NCBI GenBank assembly: GCA_964510225.1 | Contig: CAZEAN010000018.1 | Coordinates: 1 to 63,109, forward strand | Origin: CAZEAN01 sp964510225 | Lineage (GTDB): Bacteria; Planctomycetota; Planctomycetia; Isosphaerales; Isosphaeraceae | Direction of reading: 5' to 3' | Length of the DNA stretch: 63,109 nucleotides | In this document: positions 7,804 through 20,000 of the stretch, piece by piece | Numbering within the stretch: the stretch's first letter is position 1 | Layout: every line of letters begins with the position of its first letter | Translations under genes and position numbers: made by a program | The notes under the pieces: generated by a model | The model's input: only the letters and a program-made list of their open reading frames with translations | Databases searched by the model: none | What the model was told of the DNA's origin: nothing

Positions 7804-9450
7804 TCAATGATTAAGGACGAACTCAGCACTGTTGAGCAACGCCCAGAAGACGTCGCTGAGGGCTTGTTTCGGGTCGAGTGTCGGCCCACCACGGTCGACA
7901 TAACGCGTCATTCGGGCAAGCTCATCGGGCTCGGGGAGTCGGGACAAGACTGCGAGATAAATTGCGTTGACCTTCTCCTCTGTCGAGAGGAAGTAGGCGT
8001 CCGAGAGTGCGGTAAGAGTCCCTGACCCTCCGAGGTCGGTGGCATCCGCGACAAGCCGGCCATTCATCAGCGTCAGCGCCTGGAGGATCGACGTCCGGTG
8101 ATCGGTCTTCTTAGAGCCGTCCTCAGCGAAGCGGTCATCAATGTCAGCACGACCAGAGTTCGAGTTGAGCGCGAAGGGGGAGTTCTGCTGCTCACGTTCA
8201 ATCCCCGTGGCGATCATCAAGCTGTCGTACAGTTGCTCCGGGGTCAAACCACGGACTGGCATCCGCGCGAAGAGGGTCGGATCATCCTGGCCAGGAGCAT
8301 AGCCGGAGCTGGAGAGTTGATAGGCCCGGCTCGAGGTGATCGCGGCCTTAAGGAACTTGAGATCAAAACCGCTCACGATGAAAGCGTCGGCAAGTGCATC
8401 GAGCAGTTCAGGATGAGTCGGATCGTTCAGCGCCCCCATCTCGTCGATCGGTTCGACCAAACCATACCCCATTAAGGATTCCCAGACTCGATTGACCATC
8501 GCCTTCGCAAAGTAAGGGTTGTCAGGTGAGGTCACCCAGGCGGCAAGGACTTCGCGCGGGTCGTCCTTGAATCGCCATTTCGGACGCTGGCCATCCAAGA
8601 AGGTCGCCTGGACCACTCGGTTGGAGTCGGGAATCGCGATTTCGCGACGATCGGTGACCTCGCGGCCCTGAAAGAAGTTATTGTTCGCGTTACGGTTCTG
8701 GTTCTCGATCTCGGAGAAGAAAGCGGCAAGCCCCCAGAACTCGTCACGAGTCCAGGTCGCGAACGGATGGTCGTGACATTGGGCACACTCAAGGCGAACA
8801 CCAAGGAAGATTCGAGAGGTTCCGGCCGCAAGATCCTCCGGTTTTCCTTTCTTCGAGATCATGAATGCATAAGGAGTCGGCTCAATCTCTTGTCCAAGAT
8901 TGAACCCGTAGAAACCAAGGTTGGAGTCAAGTGGAACAGTCAATAGCTCGCGGACGATCTCGTCGAACCCGGCTCCTTCCGAGAACTTCTTGCGGAGCCA
9001 GGGGTCGAAGGCTATTGCCGCGATCGTGATCTGTTGATCACTCCCGGCTTCCGGAATCAGAAGCTTGCTCCAGGTCCGAGTCATCTTTCGGATTGAGCCT
9101 GGTGATTCGAGGAGGCGTTCGATCAGTTTCCGGCGTTTTTCAGGATCATCCGATTCCAAGAACGTCCGGGTCGCGGAGGATGTTGGAATTGAACCAGTGA
9201 GGTCGAGCGAGACTCGTCGGAGGAATTCGGCATCGCTTGAGCGGGCGGCTGGCTCAACCGCAGCTTCTTCCCAACGCTGTTCGATGTAACGATCGATCAC
9301 CGCTGCGATCGCGGCGGGTGTCGGCTCGTTGTCTCGGCGGACCTGGTCGAGTGAACCAGCATCCTCTTCCGAAGCCAAGGCCCCAAGTCCAGCGATGACT
9401 GTCATGGACCAGGCGAAGGGGGCAACCGACCGTCGGACTAACCGTCTCAT
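7804..9450 (-). CDS. DUF1549/DUF1553 secreted protein (short form)
   Basis: 548-residue exported protein with an N-terminal hydrophobic signal (residues ~10-27). DUF1549 covers about residues 45-255 and includes the hallmark CAQCHDHPF near residue 223, a CxxCH sequence that could bind heme c or may be structural. DUF1553 follows, with WVTSPDNPYFAKAMVNRVWESLMG-type motif residues and a C-terminal ALLNSAEFVLNH ending typical of the family. The separate N-terminal cytochrome c domain (PSCyt1) found in many paralogs is missing, so this is the short form. The start has a strong site (AAGGAG, seven bases away). It lies between the WD40 giant and DUF1501, the standard planctomycete arrangement. Biochemical function of the family is not established. 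Confidence 0.92.
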   Translation of the reverse strand: MRRLVRRSVAPFAWSMTVIAGLGALASEEDAGSLDQVRRDNEPTPAAIAAVIDRYIEQRWEEAAVEPAARSSDAEFLRRVSLDLTGSIPTSSATRTFLESDDPEKRRKLIERLLESPGSIRKMTRTWSKLLIPEAGSDQQITIAAIAFDPWLRKKFSEGAGFDEIVRELLTVPLDSNLGFYGFNLGQEIEPTPYAFMISKKGKPEDLAAGTSRIFLGVRLECAQCHDHPFATWTRDEFWGLAAFFSEIENQNRNANNNFFQGREVTDRREIAIPDSNRVVQATFLDGQRPKWRFKDDPREVLAAWVTSPDNPYFAKAMVNRVWESLMGYGLVEPIDEMGALNDPTHPELLDALADAFIVSGFDLKFLKAAITSSRAYQLSSSGYAPGQDDPTLFARMPVRGLTPEQLYDSLMIATGIEREQQNSPFALNSNSGRADIDDRFAEDGSKKTDHRTSILQALTLMNGRLVADATDLGGSGTLTALSDAYFLSTEEKVNAIYLAVLSRLPEPDELARMTRYVDRGGPTLDPKQALSDVFWALLNSAEFVLNH

Positions 9451-9572
9451 GGCCTCTCTCCTTAGTCGATCTTAAGGACTCGTCAGGAATTCCGAGGAAC
9501 ACTCGTCCGCGCTGGACAGACACCCAAGAATTGTTGATGTGAGCGGACTGCAAATTCGCTCAGCAAACGCGC

Positions 9573-12500
9573 TTAAAAATCGGGGTCGAAACGATCCTCT
9601 TCATCCATTGAACCGATCGGTTCAGGGACATCCCAGATCCGGACTTCTCCTGGTTGACCCGCGAAACCACCGACCGTCACCAAGTTCCGATCGTTCGCCA
9701 CGAAGTCGAGATCTTCGACCCATAATTGGTGGCCATCCAACACCGAAAGTGGCTCGGGATCGGGCGACGTCAGAAGGCTCGGAAGATCCCAGAGCATGAC
9801 TTCGCCGAATTCACCAAATCGGCCACCACCGGTCGCCAGGAAGCCGCCGTTCCTTGAGAATTGGGCAGCGAGGACGAGACCTCGGAACTGTTTGATCCTC
9901 GCTTTTTCCTCACCGGTCGTGACGTCCCAGAGGGTTACCAACCCTGTCGCGGAATCTTGTCGGGCACGCCCGGAGACCGCAAGCAAGGTACTGTCAGGAC
10001 TGAAGGCAACCGACTCCACGACCCCGTCATCCGGATCACCGGGATTAAGCGTCCGGATCAACTCGAATGTGGTTGCGTCCCAAATTTTGACTTTACCATC
10101 GAAGGAACCAGTAACAATCGTGGTACCATCGGGGGAGTACGCGACATCCCGGACCGCGTCAGAATGCCCCTTAAGCTGACCGACCTCCTCCGCTGTTTCG
10201 AGATCCCAGACCCGGCCGAGATTGTCCCAGCCGCTGGTGACGAGTCGTTGACCATCGGGCGCAAAATCGACAGCGAACCCAAGGCGTTCATGCCCATCAA
10301 ACTCCCGGACAAGGCTCCCTGAAGAAGCTTCCCAGAGTTTAAGACGACCGGGGACATCGGGCTCTCCCCAACTCCCGGAGATCGTTGCGATCAAGGTACC
10401 GTCTGGAGAGTAGGCTGTGTCATAGACGGTCCGCTCGTCGGCTTCTGTGGTCAGCGTGATCAGTCGCGCCGAGAGATCAAGCACCCGGAGCTTGCCACCG
10501 CTGTCACCGAGTGCCACTGTCTTGCCGTCTGGTGAGGCGGTCGCGGCCATAACCGGCGGAGCACGCCAGGGAATCGCTCCCGCACGACGGTTCTTCAAGA
10601 GATCCAGCCCTTGAAGCCGTTGTGCGATCGAACGGATCCGATTGGTAAACGTCCCTTGTTCGGGCTGAAACTCCCAGAGCCGGACGGTGCCGTCCTTACT
10701 TGCGGTCACGATCTTATTGCCTAGTGGACCGAATTCGACGTCCAAGATCAGGTTGTCATGACCTCGGAGATCCGCGATCCGACGCCCAGTACCCGTGTCC
10801 CAGAGTGTGACGAGACCTCGACCATGACCGACCAAGAGCTGGGTACCGTCGGGGGAAAACCGAATGGGCCTCGGGTAAGTATCCCCGACCTCAATGCTGG
10901 CACGCTCGGATCCAGTCGCAAGGTCCCAAAGCTTCACCTGGCCATCGCTTGAGCTTGAGGCAAGGAGTCGACCGTCAGGTGAATAAGCCACCGACCAACA
11001 GATCCGTGTGTGACCCGCAAGGCGTCTTGTTTCAGTACCGGTGGCAACATCCCAGATCCGGACTTCACCTGGACCACTCTGCCAGTCGCCCAACGTCCCC
11101 GCAATCGACTGACCATCGGGGGAAAACTCGACCCAAGTCACTTGAAGGTCAACTCCTTCGAGCGAACGGATCTCTTTGAAGGTGGTTAAGTCCCAGAGCC
11201 GGGCTTGGAGGTCTTCTCCAGCAGTAGCCATCATCCTGCCATCCGGAGAAAGATCAATCGACGTAATCCCTTTTGCGTGTCCTTGGAATCGGCTGACCTC
11301 CTCGCCGGTGGCGACGTCGGAAACAAGGACAACGCCCTCCCGGTCAGCCGTAATCAAGAGGGCACCATCGGGTGTGAAGACTCCATTACTGACCCCGGCC
11401 TCATGTCCCGTCATGACTCGGAGTGTCCGGACTGATCGCGCATCGCGGAGGATCACCTTGCCGTCATCAGCACCCGTAGCGAGTAGTGTTTCATCGGGTG
11501 AGAACGTCCCAAACCAGGCTTGGCCTTCATGGTCGTCAATCACTTGCCGGGCGACGAGATTCGGCGCCTTGCTTCCCCAGAGTTTGATCGTCTGGTCGTA
11601 TCCCGTGGTCGCGAGGAGTGCTCCACTCGGAGAAAACCGGATCGCGGCGATTCCAGCACTATGGGATTGGTAATTCCGGTGGGGACGGTTTGGATCACCC
11701 TTCCGGGGATCCCAGGTTATTAAGCCACCTTGATAATCACCACTGGCCAGTGTGTTGCCATCTGGACTGAAGGCTAATGCCCAGACGATCTCGTTATGGC
11801 CGTTGCAAATCGCCTTGAGGCCGGGTTCCTCGTCACCACCGACGTTCCAGAGTCGAACTGTCCGATCTTCAGATGCAGTCGCAACAATTTGACCATCGGG
11901 AGCAAATGCAATCGCTCGGATTAACCCTTCATGGCCTTTGAGACTGATGATTTCCTCACGCGTTTCGAGGTCCCATACGCGGACGATCCGATCGGCTCCG
12001 GCGGAGGCAAGTCGATCGCCGGTTGGACTAAAGGAAATACTCCGGACAGACGCTTCGTGTCCGAGCAATTCGCCAACTGCTTCCCCCGTCTCAGGATCGA
12101 TCAGCCAGATGGAACCGTCATAGCCCGCCGTAGCGAGGAGACGACCGTCGGGACTGAAGGCGATATCGAGCACCATGTCGTAGTGCTTATCGAACTCGAC
12201 GAGTTCCTCGCCCGACTGCAAGTCCCAGATCTTCGCAACACCATCGTAACTCGCTGAGGCCAGGAACCGGTCGTCAGGGCTAATCGCGAGTGCTGTAATC
12301 GCATCCTCATGTCCCCGGAAAACGCGGAGGACACGGCTCGTCAACATGTCTCGGAGAACGATCACTCCCGAGGCTCCACCCGAAGCCAGCGAGGAACCTC
12401 CTGCCGAATAAGCTAAGGCGAGGAGGATTTCTGCACCTTGCTCTGGGGTAGCGGTGGCGACGAGTTGTTCACCCTTACCTAACGCACGGGGACTGCTCGG

Positions 12501-13673
12501 AGCATCCCAGAGAGTCATCCCATAACCGCCGGCTCCAGCAATCAACTGGGTCCCATCTGTCGAAAATGCCAGAGCGTATGCGGCACCTTTCCCAAGACTC
12601 TGGAGTCCGTCGGGAATGGTGGCGCCATTAGGTTGGAGGAGACGGAGAGCCCCATCCTGCCCCCGAGAACCCGAGGCAGCAAGATACTTGCCGGTCGGAT
12701 GAAAGGCCAAGGCAAGTACCGGTTGCAGGTTCGTCATCAGTGCTTTGGCTTGAGTTCCCGATTCCACGTCGAAGAACCGGACCATCCCATCCCAGCCGCC
12801 GACAGCAAGAAGCGTACCATCAGGCGCGAACGCGAGACCTTCCGCCGCTTGACTAAACCCTTCGAGTTCGTGGACTTGCTCGAACGACTCCAGACTGTAG
12901 AGTCGGGCAGTTTTGTCTTCGCCGGCACTCGCCAAGAGTGTGCCGTCTGGACTGAAAGCAACCGAGTACGCACCTCCGTTGTGCCTTCCCGGAATCGCGG
13001 TCAGCTTCCCCGTGTCCGCGTCCCAAAGCTGGACCTTTCCATCCAAGCTCGCTGTCGCGATCGAATGACCGTCGGGATGGAAAGCCAGGTCATTGACACC
13101 GGCCGAAAAACGCTCGATCTGCACCAGGGTTTCGGCCGTATCCAGGCGGATGACCCGAACCCAACGGGCAAAGGAACCAACCGCAAACGACCGACCGGAC
13201 GGATGAAACGCAACTGACCTCAGTCCTTTGGATTCTGACAACACTTGCCGGATCGCCATTACGCCCGATTCAGGGTCGCGGTCATAGATCCGGATCTCAC
13301 CGGGTCCTTCCATCTTGGGTGGCTGACTTGCGGTCACCACGACGACAGAGGTGCCGTCTGGACTAATGGCAACCTCCCAGACTCGTCCTTCCTCACTCTT
13401 GATAAACTCAGTCGGGGTGGCCGTTAGCTCTAAGGGGCCGTTGCTTCGTGCTTGGGGACGACCGGGCTTGGGCTCGGCCTCCACCAGTTCCACCACAATC
13501 GACTCTTCCGGCTCATCCTGGCCTTGGCTCGGCGTTCCGCAGAAGCCGATCGAACCAGTCACCACCAAGAGGATCACGAACCACTGAAGCCCAAAACTCC
13601 GCGCACAATGGTCGCGGCGTTTGAGCCGTTTTGTCGCGCAATTACATTTGATTCGGCTATCCATCCCGATCAT
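9573..13673 (-). CDS. Giant WD40-repeat protein with membrane anchor
   Basis: 1366-residue protein made almost wholly of WD40 repeats. A short basic cytoplasmic N-terminus is followed by one hydrophobic segment (about residues 29-46), acting as signal or anchor, a Pro/Glu-rich linker, then about 28 repeats of the FSPDGxxLATAGxDGxVxLWD type up to the C-terminus. Twenty-eight would fold as four seven-bladed propellers. ATG 13673 is preferred because AGAGAGG lies nine bases upstream; the frame extends to a TTG at 13760 without a ribosome site. It is the first gene of a same-strand array with DUF1549/DUF1553, DUF1501 and EF-hand genes, in which WD40 proteins are usual partners. Probable extracytoplasmic scaffold; partners unknown. 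Confidence 0.9.
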   Translation of the reverse strand: MIGMDSRIKCNCATKRLKRRDHCARSFGLQWFVILLVVTGSIGFCGTPSQGQDEPEESIVVELVEAEPKPGRPQARSNGPLELTATPTEFIKSEEGRVWEVAISPDGTSVVVVTASQPPKMEGPGEIRIYDRDPESGVMAIRQVLSESKGLRSVAFHPSGRSFAVGSFARWVRVIRLDTAETLVQIERFSAGVNDLAFHPDGHSIATASLDGKVQLWDADTGKLTAIPGRHNGGAYSVAFSPDGTLLASAGEDKTARLYSLESFEQVHELEGFSQAAEGLAFAPDGTLLAVGGWDGMVRFFDVESGTQAKALMTNLQPVLALAFHPTGKYLAASGSRGQDGALRLLQPNGATIPDGLQSLGKGAAYALAFSTDGTQLIAGAGGYGMTLWDAPSSPRALGKGEQLVATATPEQGAEILLALAYSAGGSSLASGGASGVIVLRDMLTSRVLRVFRGHEDAITALAISPDDRFLASASYDGVAKIWDLQSGEELVEFDKHYDMVLDIAFSPDGRLLATAGYDGSIWLIDPETGEAVGELLGHEASVRSISFSPTGDRLASAGADRIVRVWDLETREEIISLKGHEGLIRAIAFAPDGQIVATASEDRTVRLWNVGGDEEPGLKAICNGHNEIVWALAFSPDGNTLASGDYQGGLITWDPRKGDPNRPHRNYQSHSAGIAAIRFSPSGALLATTGYDQTIKLWGSKAPNLVARQVIDDHEGQAWFGTFSPDETLLATGADDGKVILRDARSVRTLRVMTGHEAGVSNGVFTPDGALLITADREGVVLVSDVATGEEVSRFQGHAKGITSIDLSPDGRMMATAGEDLQARLWDLTTFKEIRSLEGVDLQVTWVEFSPDGQSIAGTLGDWQSGPGEVRIWDVATGTETRRLAGHTRICWSVAYSPDGRLLASSSSDGQVKLWDLATGSERASIEVGDTYPRPIRFSPDGTQLLVGHGRGLVTLWDTGTGRRIADLRGHDNLILDVEFGPLGNKIVTASKDGTVRLWEFQPEQGTFTNRIRSIAQRLQGLDLLKNRRAGAIPWRAPPVMAATASPDGKTVALGDSGGKLRVLDLSARLITLTTEADERTVYDTAYSPDGTLIATISGSWGEPDVPGRLKLWEASSGSLVREFDGHERLGFAVDFAPDGQRLVTSGWDNLGRVWDLETAEEVGQLKGHSDAVRDVAYSPDGTTIVTGSFDGKVKIWDATTFELIRTLNPGDPDDGVVESVAFSPDSTLLAVSGRARQDSATGLVTLWDVTTGEEKARIKQFRGLVLAAQFSRNGGFLATGGGRFGEFGEVMLWDLPSLLTSPDPEPLSVLDGHQLWVEDLDFVANDRNLVTVGGFAGQPGEVRIWDVPEPIGSMDEEDRFDPDF

Positions 13674-14005
13674 CGCATCCACCCTCTCTGGACCGAACCA
13701 GTCAGTCTTTCGGTCTTGGTGTTTTGTCAGCGCTCCGATCGAATTCAAGACGACAACCAACGCTCCATCGTGGTTTCTCTTCAGACAACTGTCCTAAGCT
13801 AGTCACGTTCACGTGACACTGTCAAAGGAAAAATGAAATCTTTCGGAGTCCTCGCTGGTACATCCTCCGAGATCGTCATCGTTGTCCTTCGGCTGGGTTC
13901 GGGGGAGCACCCGAGCGCCGCTGAGAGTCCGAGGGAAGCTCTGTTGGGAGCTTCCCTCATGGTGTTGGAACGCAAGAAGACTCGACTACAGTGGAGTCAA
14001 CCTAA
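13674..14005. other. Intergenic region upstream of the WD40 array
   Basis: 332 bases between the stop of the A2M-family gene and the start of the WD40 gene, both minus strand. It should hold the array's promoter and the A2M transcript's end. I see one perfect hairpin (listed separately) and no convincing gene. Confidence 0.5.
13931..13958 (-). terminator. Hairpin downstream of the A2M-family gene
   Basis: Perfect 11-bp inverted repeat (gagggaagctc / gagcttccctc) with a 6-base loop, about 48 bases after the A2M stop. No T-run follows on the minus strand, so it may be a Rho-dependent or processing hairpin and not a classical intrinsic terminator. Confidence 0.5.
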
Positions 14006-17000
14006 TCAGTACGCTTTATCGACCTGAACACCGGGTGCGACAGACTTGTAGCGTTCTTGGAGCCGGTCGATCTGACGCATCTGATTCATGAAGTTCTCCT
14101 GGCGGAGATTGCGATCAAGTGACTCTGCATCTCCACTCGGTGTGGTTGACTTGCTTTCCGGAGTCGCTGGTTCGGGAGGAGCACCGACCGGAGTTTGGCC
14201 TCGGTAAAAGGCATACTGATCGGTCTCACGACGCGCTACGGCAGTGACCTGACCAGTTACCCCCTCGGCTACAAAGACGCCGCGGAGATCTGTTTCACCA
14301 GAGAAGAATTGGTTATTCCCCGAGCCGATAACCCGGACCTGAACATCAGGAAGAAGGTCGCCGGTCTCGGTGTCGCGGACCGTCACCCGAATTCGACCGG
14401 CTTCGGGCTCCTCAAGGACATCCAGTTCGAGCGGACTCACCAAGGCAATCCCCGAGGCGTACAACGTGTCACCTCGGACCATTACGAGATAGGCGCCTTC
14501 TTTCTTCAACGGAAGCGGAATCGATCGTTCTTGATCATCGAAGTCTGTCCCTTCACCGAGGCTCACAGTCGTCTCGATGAGTGGCGTAATCCCGGAAAGA
14601 TCGATCCCGGCAACACCATCAAGATTGCGACGTGTGAGGTAGAGCCGCATCAGATCAACCGGATAGACTTTGATCTCTGCCTCCTCGATGTTCCGGTACT
14701 CAAGATCAACCGAGGCGCCAAGCGGTTCCGGGCGAGGGATCAGGTCTTCCTGGAGATTCGCGATGAGACGGATTCCAGGCTGTTGGTCAATGACTTCCCG
14801 ACGCGCGATCGGTGCCAAGGCTGACGGGTGGATCCGAGTGACCTCATCAAGACCAAGCTCTTCCCGGGTAAGTTGGCGGATTGATCCAGAGGCATCACTA
14901 AAGCGGTCAGCAACTTGCTCGTAGTAGGAAACCGCTTTGCGCGCATCCCGTCGAGCGTGGTAGATCTGACCGAGGATATAGAGGGCTTGCCACTTGTTTG
15001 GGCTCGGTGCTTCCTGACGACCTTCCCGATAGGTTGCTGTCGCGATCGTTTCGGCAACTGAAATCGCGTCGTCGTAATTCCCAAGACGGAACTCACCGAG
15101 GGCTGCACTGAACCGGAAGCTGTCTAGATAACGGCTCGATTCGAAGGTCTCGGTATAACGTTCGGCCAGTCGGACAACCGTCTCATAATTCTCGAGTTCA
15201 AGGAATGCGTTTACCAACGCGAGGCTTGCCTCATCAGCGATTGGGTTGTCCGGCGATTGGGCGAGGAAAGCTTGGACCAACCCAATCGATTGTCCAAGCA
15301 AGGCCTTCGTGCTCACCTTCGCGTCGATCAGTTGCGACCTGAGATTCGCGTCATCCGAAGCACGAGTCGCCAAGCTTGCGACGAGTTGCGAGAGCCCGAA
15401 GAAATCGGTCTCCGTTGACGCAGTGTTGGGATACGACTTCCAAAGTTCGAGCAGATAGGCAATCGACTCCAGTTCTCGATTCTGAGCACGGAGGAGTTCG
15501 CCGAGCCGCGCATCTTCGAGGTAGCTTGCTTCTGCAGTGGCGCGCCAGACCAGGAAAGCCCGTTCATACTCGCCGATGTCGCGGTAAGCTCGGCCAACCA
15601 CCCGGATCTCATCAAACGGGATGACAATCTCAGGTGCTTTCTCGCGGAGGAGCTCGAAGTAACGTACGATCTCCCGAGCATTCCCGAGTTCGATTTCGAC
15701 CGTCAAGAGCATCCGAGCCGCCTCACGGGCAACATCGTCGCGGAGCGTGTAGGTGTTCCAGAGTTCGCTGAGAGGCTCACCAGCCTCTTCGTAACGCTCT
15801 TGTTCGAACAACGCCCGGCCTCGTCCAAGCAATTCGTCAGGGGTTGCTCGGTAAGGATCTGTTGAGCGATCACCTGGGTTCAAGACACGAATCGATCCCG
15901 AATTTCCGAGGTGATACTCTCCCTGGTCATAAGCGTTACGGATAAGAGTTGGCAGCGACCGATACGATCCCGGAATGAACCCGAACACGTCGTAAGAGGT
16001 GCTGCCGGGATTCTGGTCTGGATTGTAGTACAGCATCAGTCGACCATCCATCACTTCGAAGTGAGTTGCACTCGTCTGAATCGATCCGTCAACGAGTGTT
16101 GCTCCGGCGGGGATCGTTTCCTCAATCACAAGGAATTCACGTTCCCAATTCGCAACACCTCGTTGGTAGGTCCGATAGGCGTCGATTTCAACACGCGCTC
16201 GGCCGCCGAACTCGATCTGTTCGACTTGATTCCGAAAATACTCAGGGTCGATCGCCGCACTAAACCCTGTAGGGAGTGGTTTGCCTTCGAACTCGGGTTC
16301 GGCAGCAAGGTAGAGGCGTCTACGTACTGCAAATGACTTACTCCGTCGATCTTGATCAGGACCAAAATCGCGCGTGAAGCCACTGAGGGCAACGGAGAAC
16401 CCATAGGTGCCTCGTCCTTCGAGATCAAACCGCACCCGATTTTGGCCACCAAGATCGATCAACCGCCGTGGGACGCGGATCGCCGCACCACTAGAACCGC
16501 TCTCGACCTCCGCGCTGTAGACCTCTTGGTCATTTACCGTCACTGCGATCCGGTAGTCGTCATTCGATCCTGCTGCATCTCCGAAGAACTGGCCAAGGGC
16601 AGCTATCGCAGGACCAGTTGCTTTGTACGGTCGCCATCCTAATCCAAGCCGATGGCCGAGGAGCCAGTCGATGGCCTCTCCCAACTCAGGAGACCGAGGC
16701 TGGGCAGTCGCATAGGCGAGTGCTGCCAAGGCAGTAACTTCCGTTGTGCCACCAAACCAAGGGAGCTTGGAGTCGTCTTCCCAGTAGCGTTGTGGCGGAT
16801 CACCAGGCTTTGGTGTTTCGAGCTTCGAGCGTGCTCCAAGAACGGACAATACTTCACCCGCCAACCGAGGACGATCAAGTTCGGCAAACGTCAGCGCGAG
16901 GTAGGCCAAGGCAGGATTCGAAAGTTGCTGACGATCACGATTTAAGCGATTGACTTGTTCAAAGGAGGCGACGTCGTGAACACTGAGAGCAAAGAGAATT

Positions 17001-20000
17001 GCCGCCCTTGTATCCCGATCACTTGTATCGACCTGGGCAAACTGTCCACCGAGCCACGTAACACCACGATCGGCAACGGTTGAATCACTTAGGAGGCCGA
17101 GTTCGTTAACGACCGCGATCGCCCGCAGGACCTCTGCAGTTGCAAGACGATTGCTCGGTCGACTCTGCTGGCTTGAGCCAGCGATCCAGGGCCATCCGCC
17201 ATCCTCGTTCTGCATACTGACTAATTCAGCTGCGAGTCCTCGGATTCGAGCCGTCAAGCGTGTTGCCTCAGGTGCTTCGGACCCTCCTGTCCGATCGAGG
17301 TGGCTCAAGGCAGCGGTGGCACCAAGGAGGTCAGAGGCCCGATCCGCTGTTGTCCCCGATGGCGGCAAGCAGAGTTGAAGTGCCCGGTCGTCGAGTTCGC
17401 GGGCAAGCGGGTTTAACTGCTGACCAAGTGCAAGTTCGATCAGAAGCCGCTGTGTCGAGGGCGCTAATGTAATCAGCATCTCTGGGGTATCGTACGGTCG
17501 CCCTTTGGGTAACTCTACAAAGATCGTTCGATCATCCTCGGCACTCCCAGATGCGGTCGCTAGTGCCTGGACCCCCCAAGCTCGGACGGGGACAGTCGTC
17601 TCAATCTCGTCCCTGATCTCGCCGACACTGGCAGTCAGGGTCAGTTCGATGTTGGGCGCATTTGGGACCTCAAATGACTGGAAGAGAACCTCCTCGACAC
17701 CATCGCCTTCAAGCTCGATCGTCTTCGGATAGACTTCCTCACCTCCAGTTGCATAGGCCTTTAGACGGATCTGCGCCGCACCTTCAACCCCTCGGTGGTG
17801 GATCCGGGCGAGAAACTGCGCTTGATCCCCTTCGGACAAGATTGCGGGAGTTCGTAGCTCAACGAAGAAATCCTTCGAGATTAAGATCTCCGTGTTCGTC
17901 TCTCCAGCAAGAGTATCAGCACCACTCACACCTCTAGCGGTCAGTCGATAGCGGGAAAGTGCGGTCGGAGCTTGAATCGTCACGCGTGCAGTACCACTCT
18001 CGTCCGTGACAATCGCTGGGTTCCAGTACGCCGTCTCGACATACTGCTGTCGCGACGTTACTCGACCGCCTCGCGACTGCCCCCCCATCTGTCCAAGCAT
18101 GCCTTCACCACCACCACCACGTCCACCATATAATCCAGCCATCTCCATCGATTCACGTCCTCGGGTGGAGAGGGCTTGGTAGCCGCCAGGTCCACCCATT
18201 TCATTGGTGTCGCGACCCAATACTCTCCTAGGGCGATCTCCGAGACTGAAATCCCGTTCATCAGCGATGGAATACTCGACCTCTCCCTTGGCCAGGCCTC
18301 TTTCAACCTCGAATCGGACCCCGGCAGATTTCCTCTGTTGAAGTTCCCGTATTCGTTCTGTCGCTGCGGTCCCGGATTCCATCATCAACTGTGTCCGTTC
18401 TTGTGGAACCAATACCTCCCCGAGCGCTGGTGCCTTACTCAATACAGCGCCCCGTTGGTTCCTCCCGAAGTCGGACTCGATCTGCTGCTCTTGTACCTGT
18501 AAACCTAGGGACATCGTGTCATCGAACAGTACATCAGCTCGATCGGTGTCCATGAGCGCCTGGAGCTGCTCGCGGGACCGCTCTTCAAGGAGGGCAGTCG
18601 CAATCCCTTCGGTGGCTGGTGCATACGTAAAAGTATTGGTCGCCTGAGCACTAAACGCACCAGTTCGTCGCTGGTTGTAGAAGAAGGGGCCGATCGGCGA
18701 AGCCGAATCGCCGTAGAGGTTAAGCAGTGCCTGATCAACCATCGCTAATGAAAGCTCAGCGGAAACAGGGCGATCGAGTTGATCCCGAGTGGTGATGAGG
18801 ACTTCGAATTCACCGCCAGGACCGACCTCTTCGGCCGAGGGCTCCACAGTAACTTTGAGGTCGCGTCTGAGATTGATGTCGATCCGGGCTTGGTGGAATT
18901 CAGCATCCGCCATCCTGGCAGCAGCGAGAGTGAAGTTCGGGAACTGTTTATCGTTCGCTTCCCAGGCAATCCGATTCACTCCTTCGGCAAGGTTGAGAAT
19001 CTCGTACCGGAGAATCCGATCTGCCTCCCAGGTCAGTAAAGCAGGTCCTGGTTCCGATCGGTTGTATAGTGTGACCTCGGCACGTTCGCCGACCTTGAAT
19101 GATTGGTGGTCCGCCAAGATCCGGAGCTTGTTCTCGTCTTCAGCACCCGAGATTGTCACCATTCTTTGCGCCAGAATCGGATTACCGAAGCGGTCCGTTC
19201 CAGAGGCTCGGATCACAAATGTACCGCCCTGATCGTCGTCGATCGTCAGACTCAGTGAACCTTGACCACTTGAGTCATCGGTAGTAAGTTCCCTCGTTTC
19301 AACGGGTCGCTCGGCAACAACACCCCGCTGCCGAACTTGCTTGAGGACCTCGATTGCAAGATCCTTACCAACGGGTTCACCCAACGCGTCGATGGTATTT
19401 ACCGTCAGCTCGAAGGACTCATCATCCAGGAAAACGGTTCGGAGCGTGTTGAGTCCGATCTGGTACCCTCGGACCGCGATCATACCGGCCGCACTCACCG
19501 CCACATTTTCTTCAGGCAACTGTGCGACAAGTTCAAATCCCTCTTCCTCGCTAAACCCTTCAGTTTCGAAAGAAAACTCAAAGCTTCCTGCGTCATCGGT
19601 CTTTCCTCTCAAGATCCGCCCGTCGGGGAGGTTGACGAGGATCGAACGACCCGCAATTGGGGTCCCATACTGATACTTCGCAAGCACATTCCCTTCGACA
19701 GTTTCACCACGGAAGTAAACAGTCTTTGGCAATTCAATTCTCAGATCGACCTTTTGTAGCTGGTACGCCTGAACTTGAAACGCTCCTGAAAAGGTTGGTT
19801 GGCCGGGCCGCTCGAGTTGGATCCGGTAGTCACCTACGGGTGCAGCATTATCGACGCGCAATCGTTCGTTAAACGTACCGAAGTTTGAGAGTACGACGTC
19901 CTTATCCAGGATCCGACGTCCCCGGCTATCAATAATCTCAAGATGGTACTTTTCTCCAGATTCTGCGCTATATTGTCCTTTTGCCACTCCTCGGACAATA

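Noticed and set aside
9573..13673. Repeated DNA words in the WD40 gene as a possible repeat array
   Set aside because: They are explained by the protein repeat; spacing is codon-based and diverged, not CRISPR- or satellite-like.
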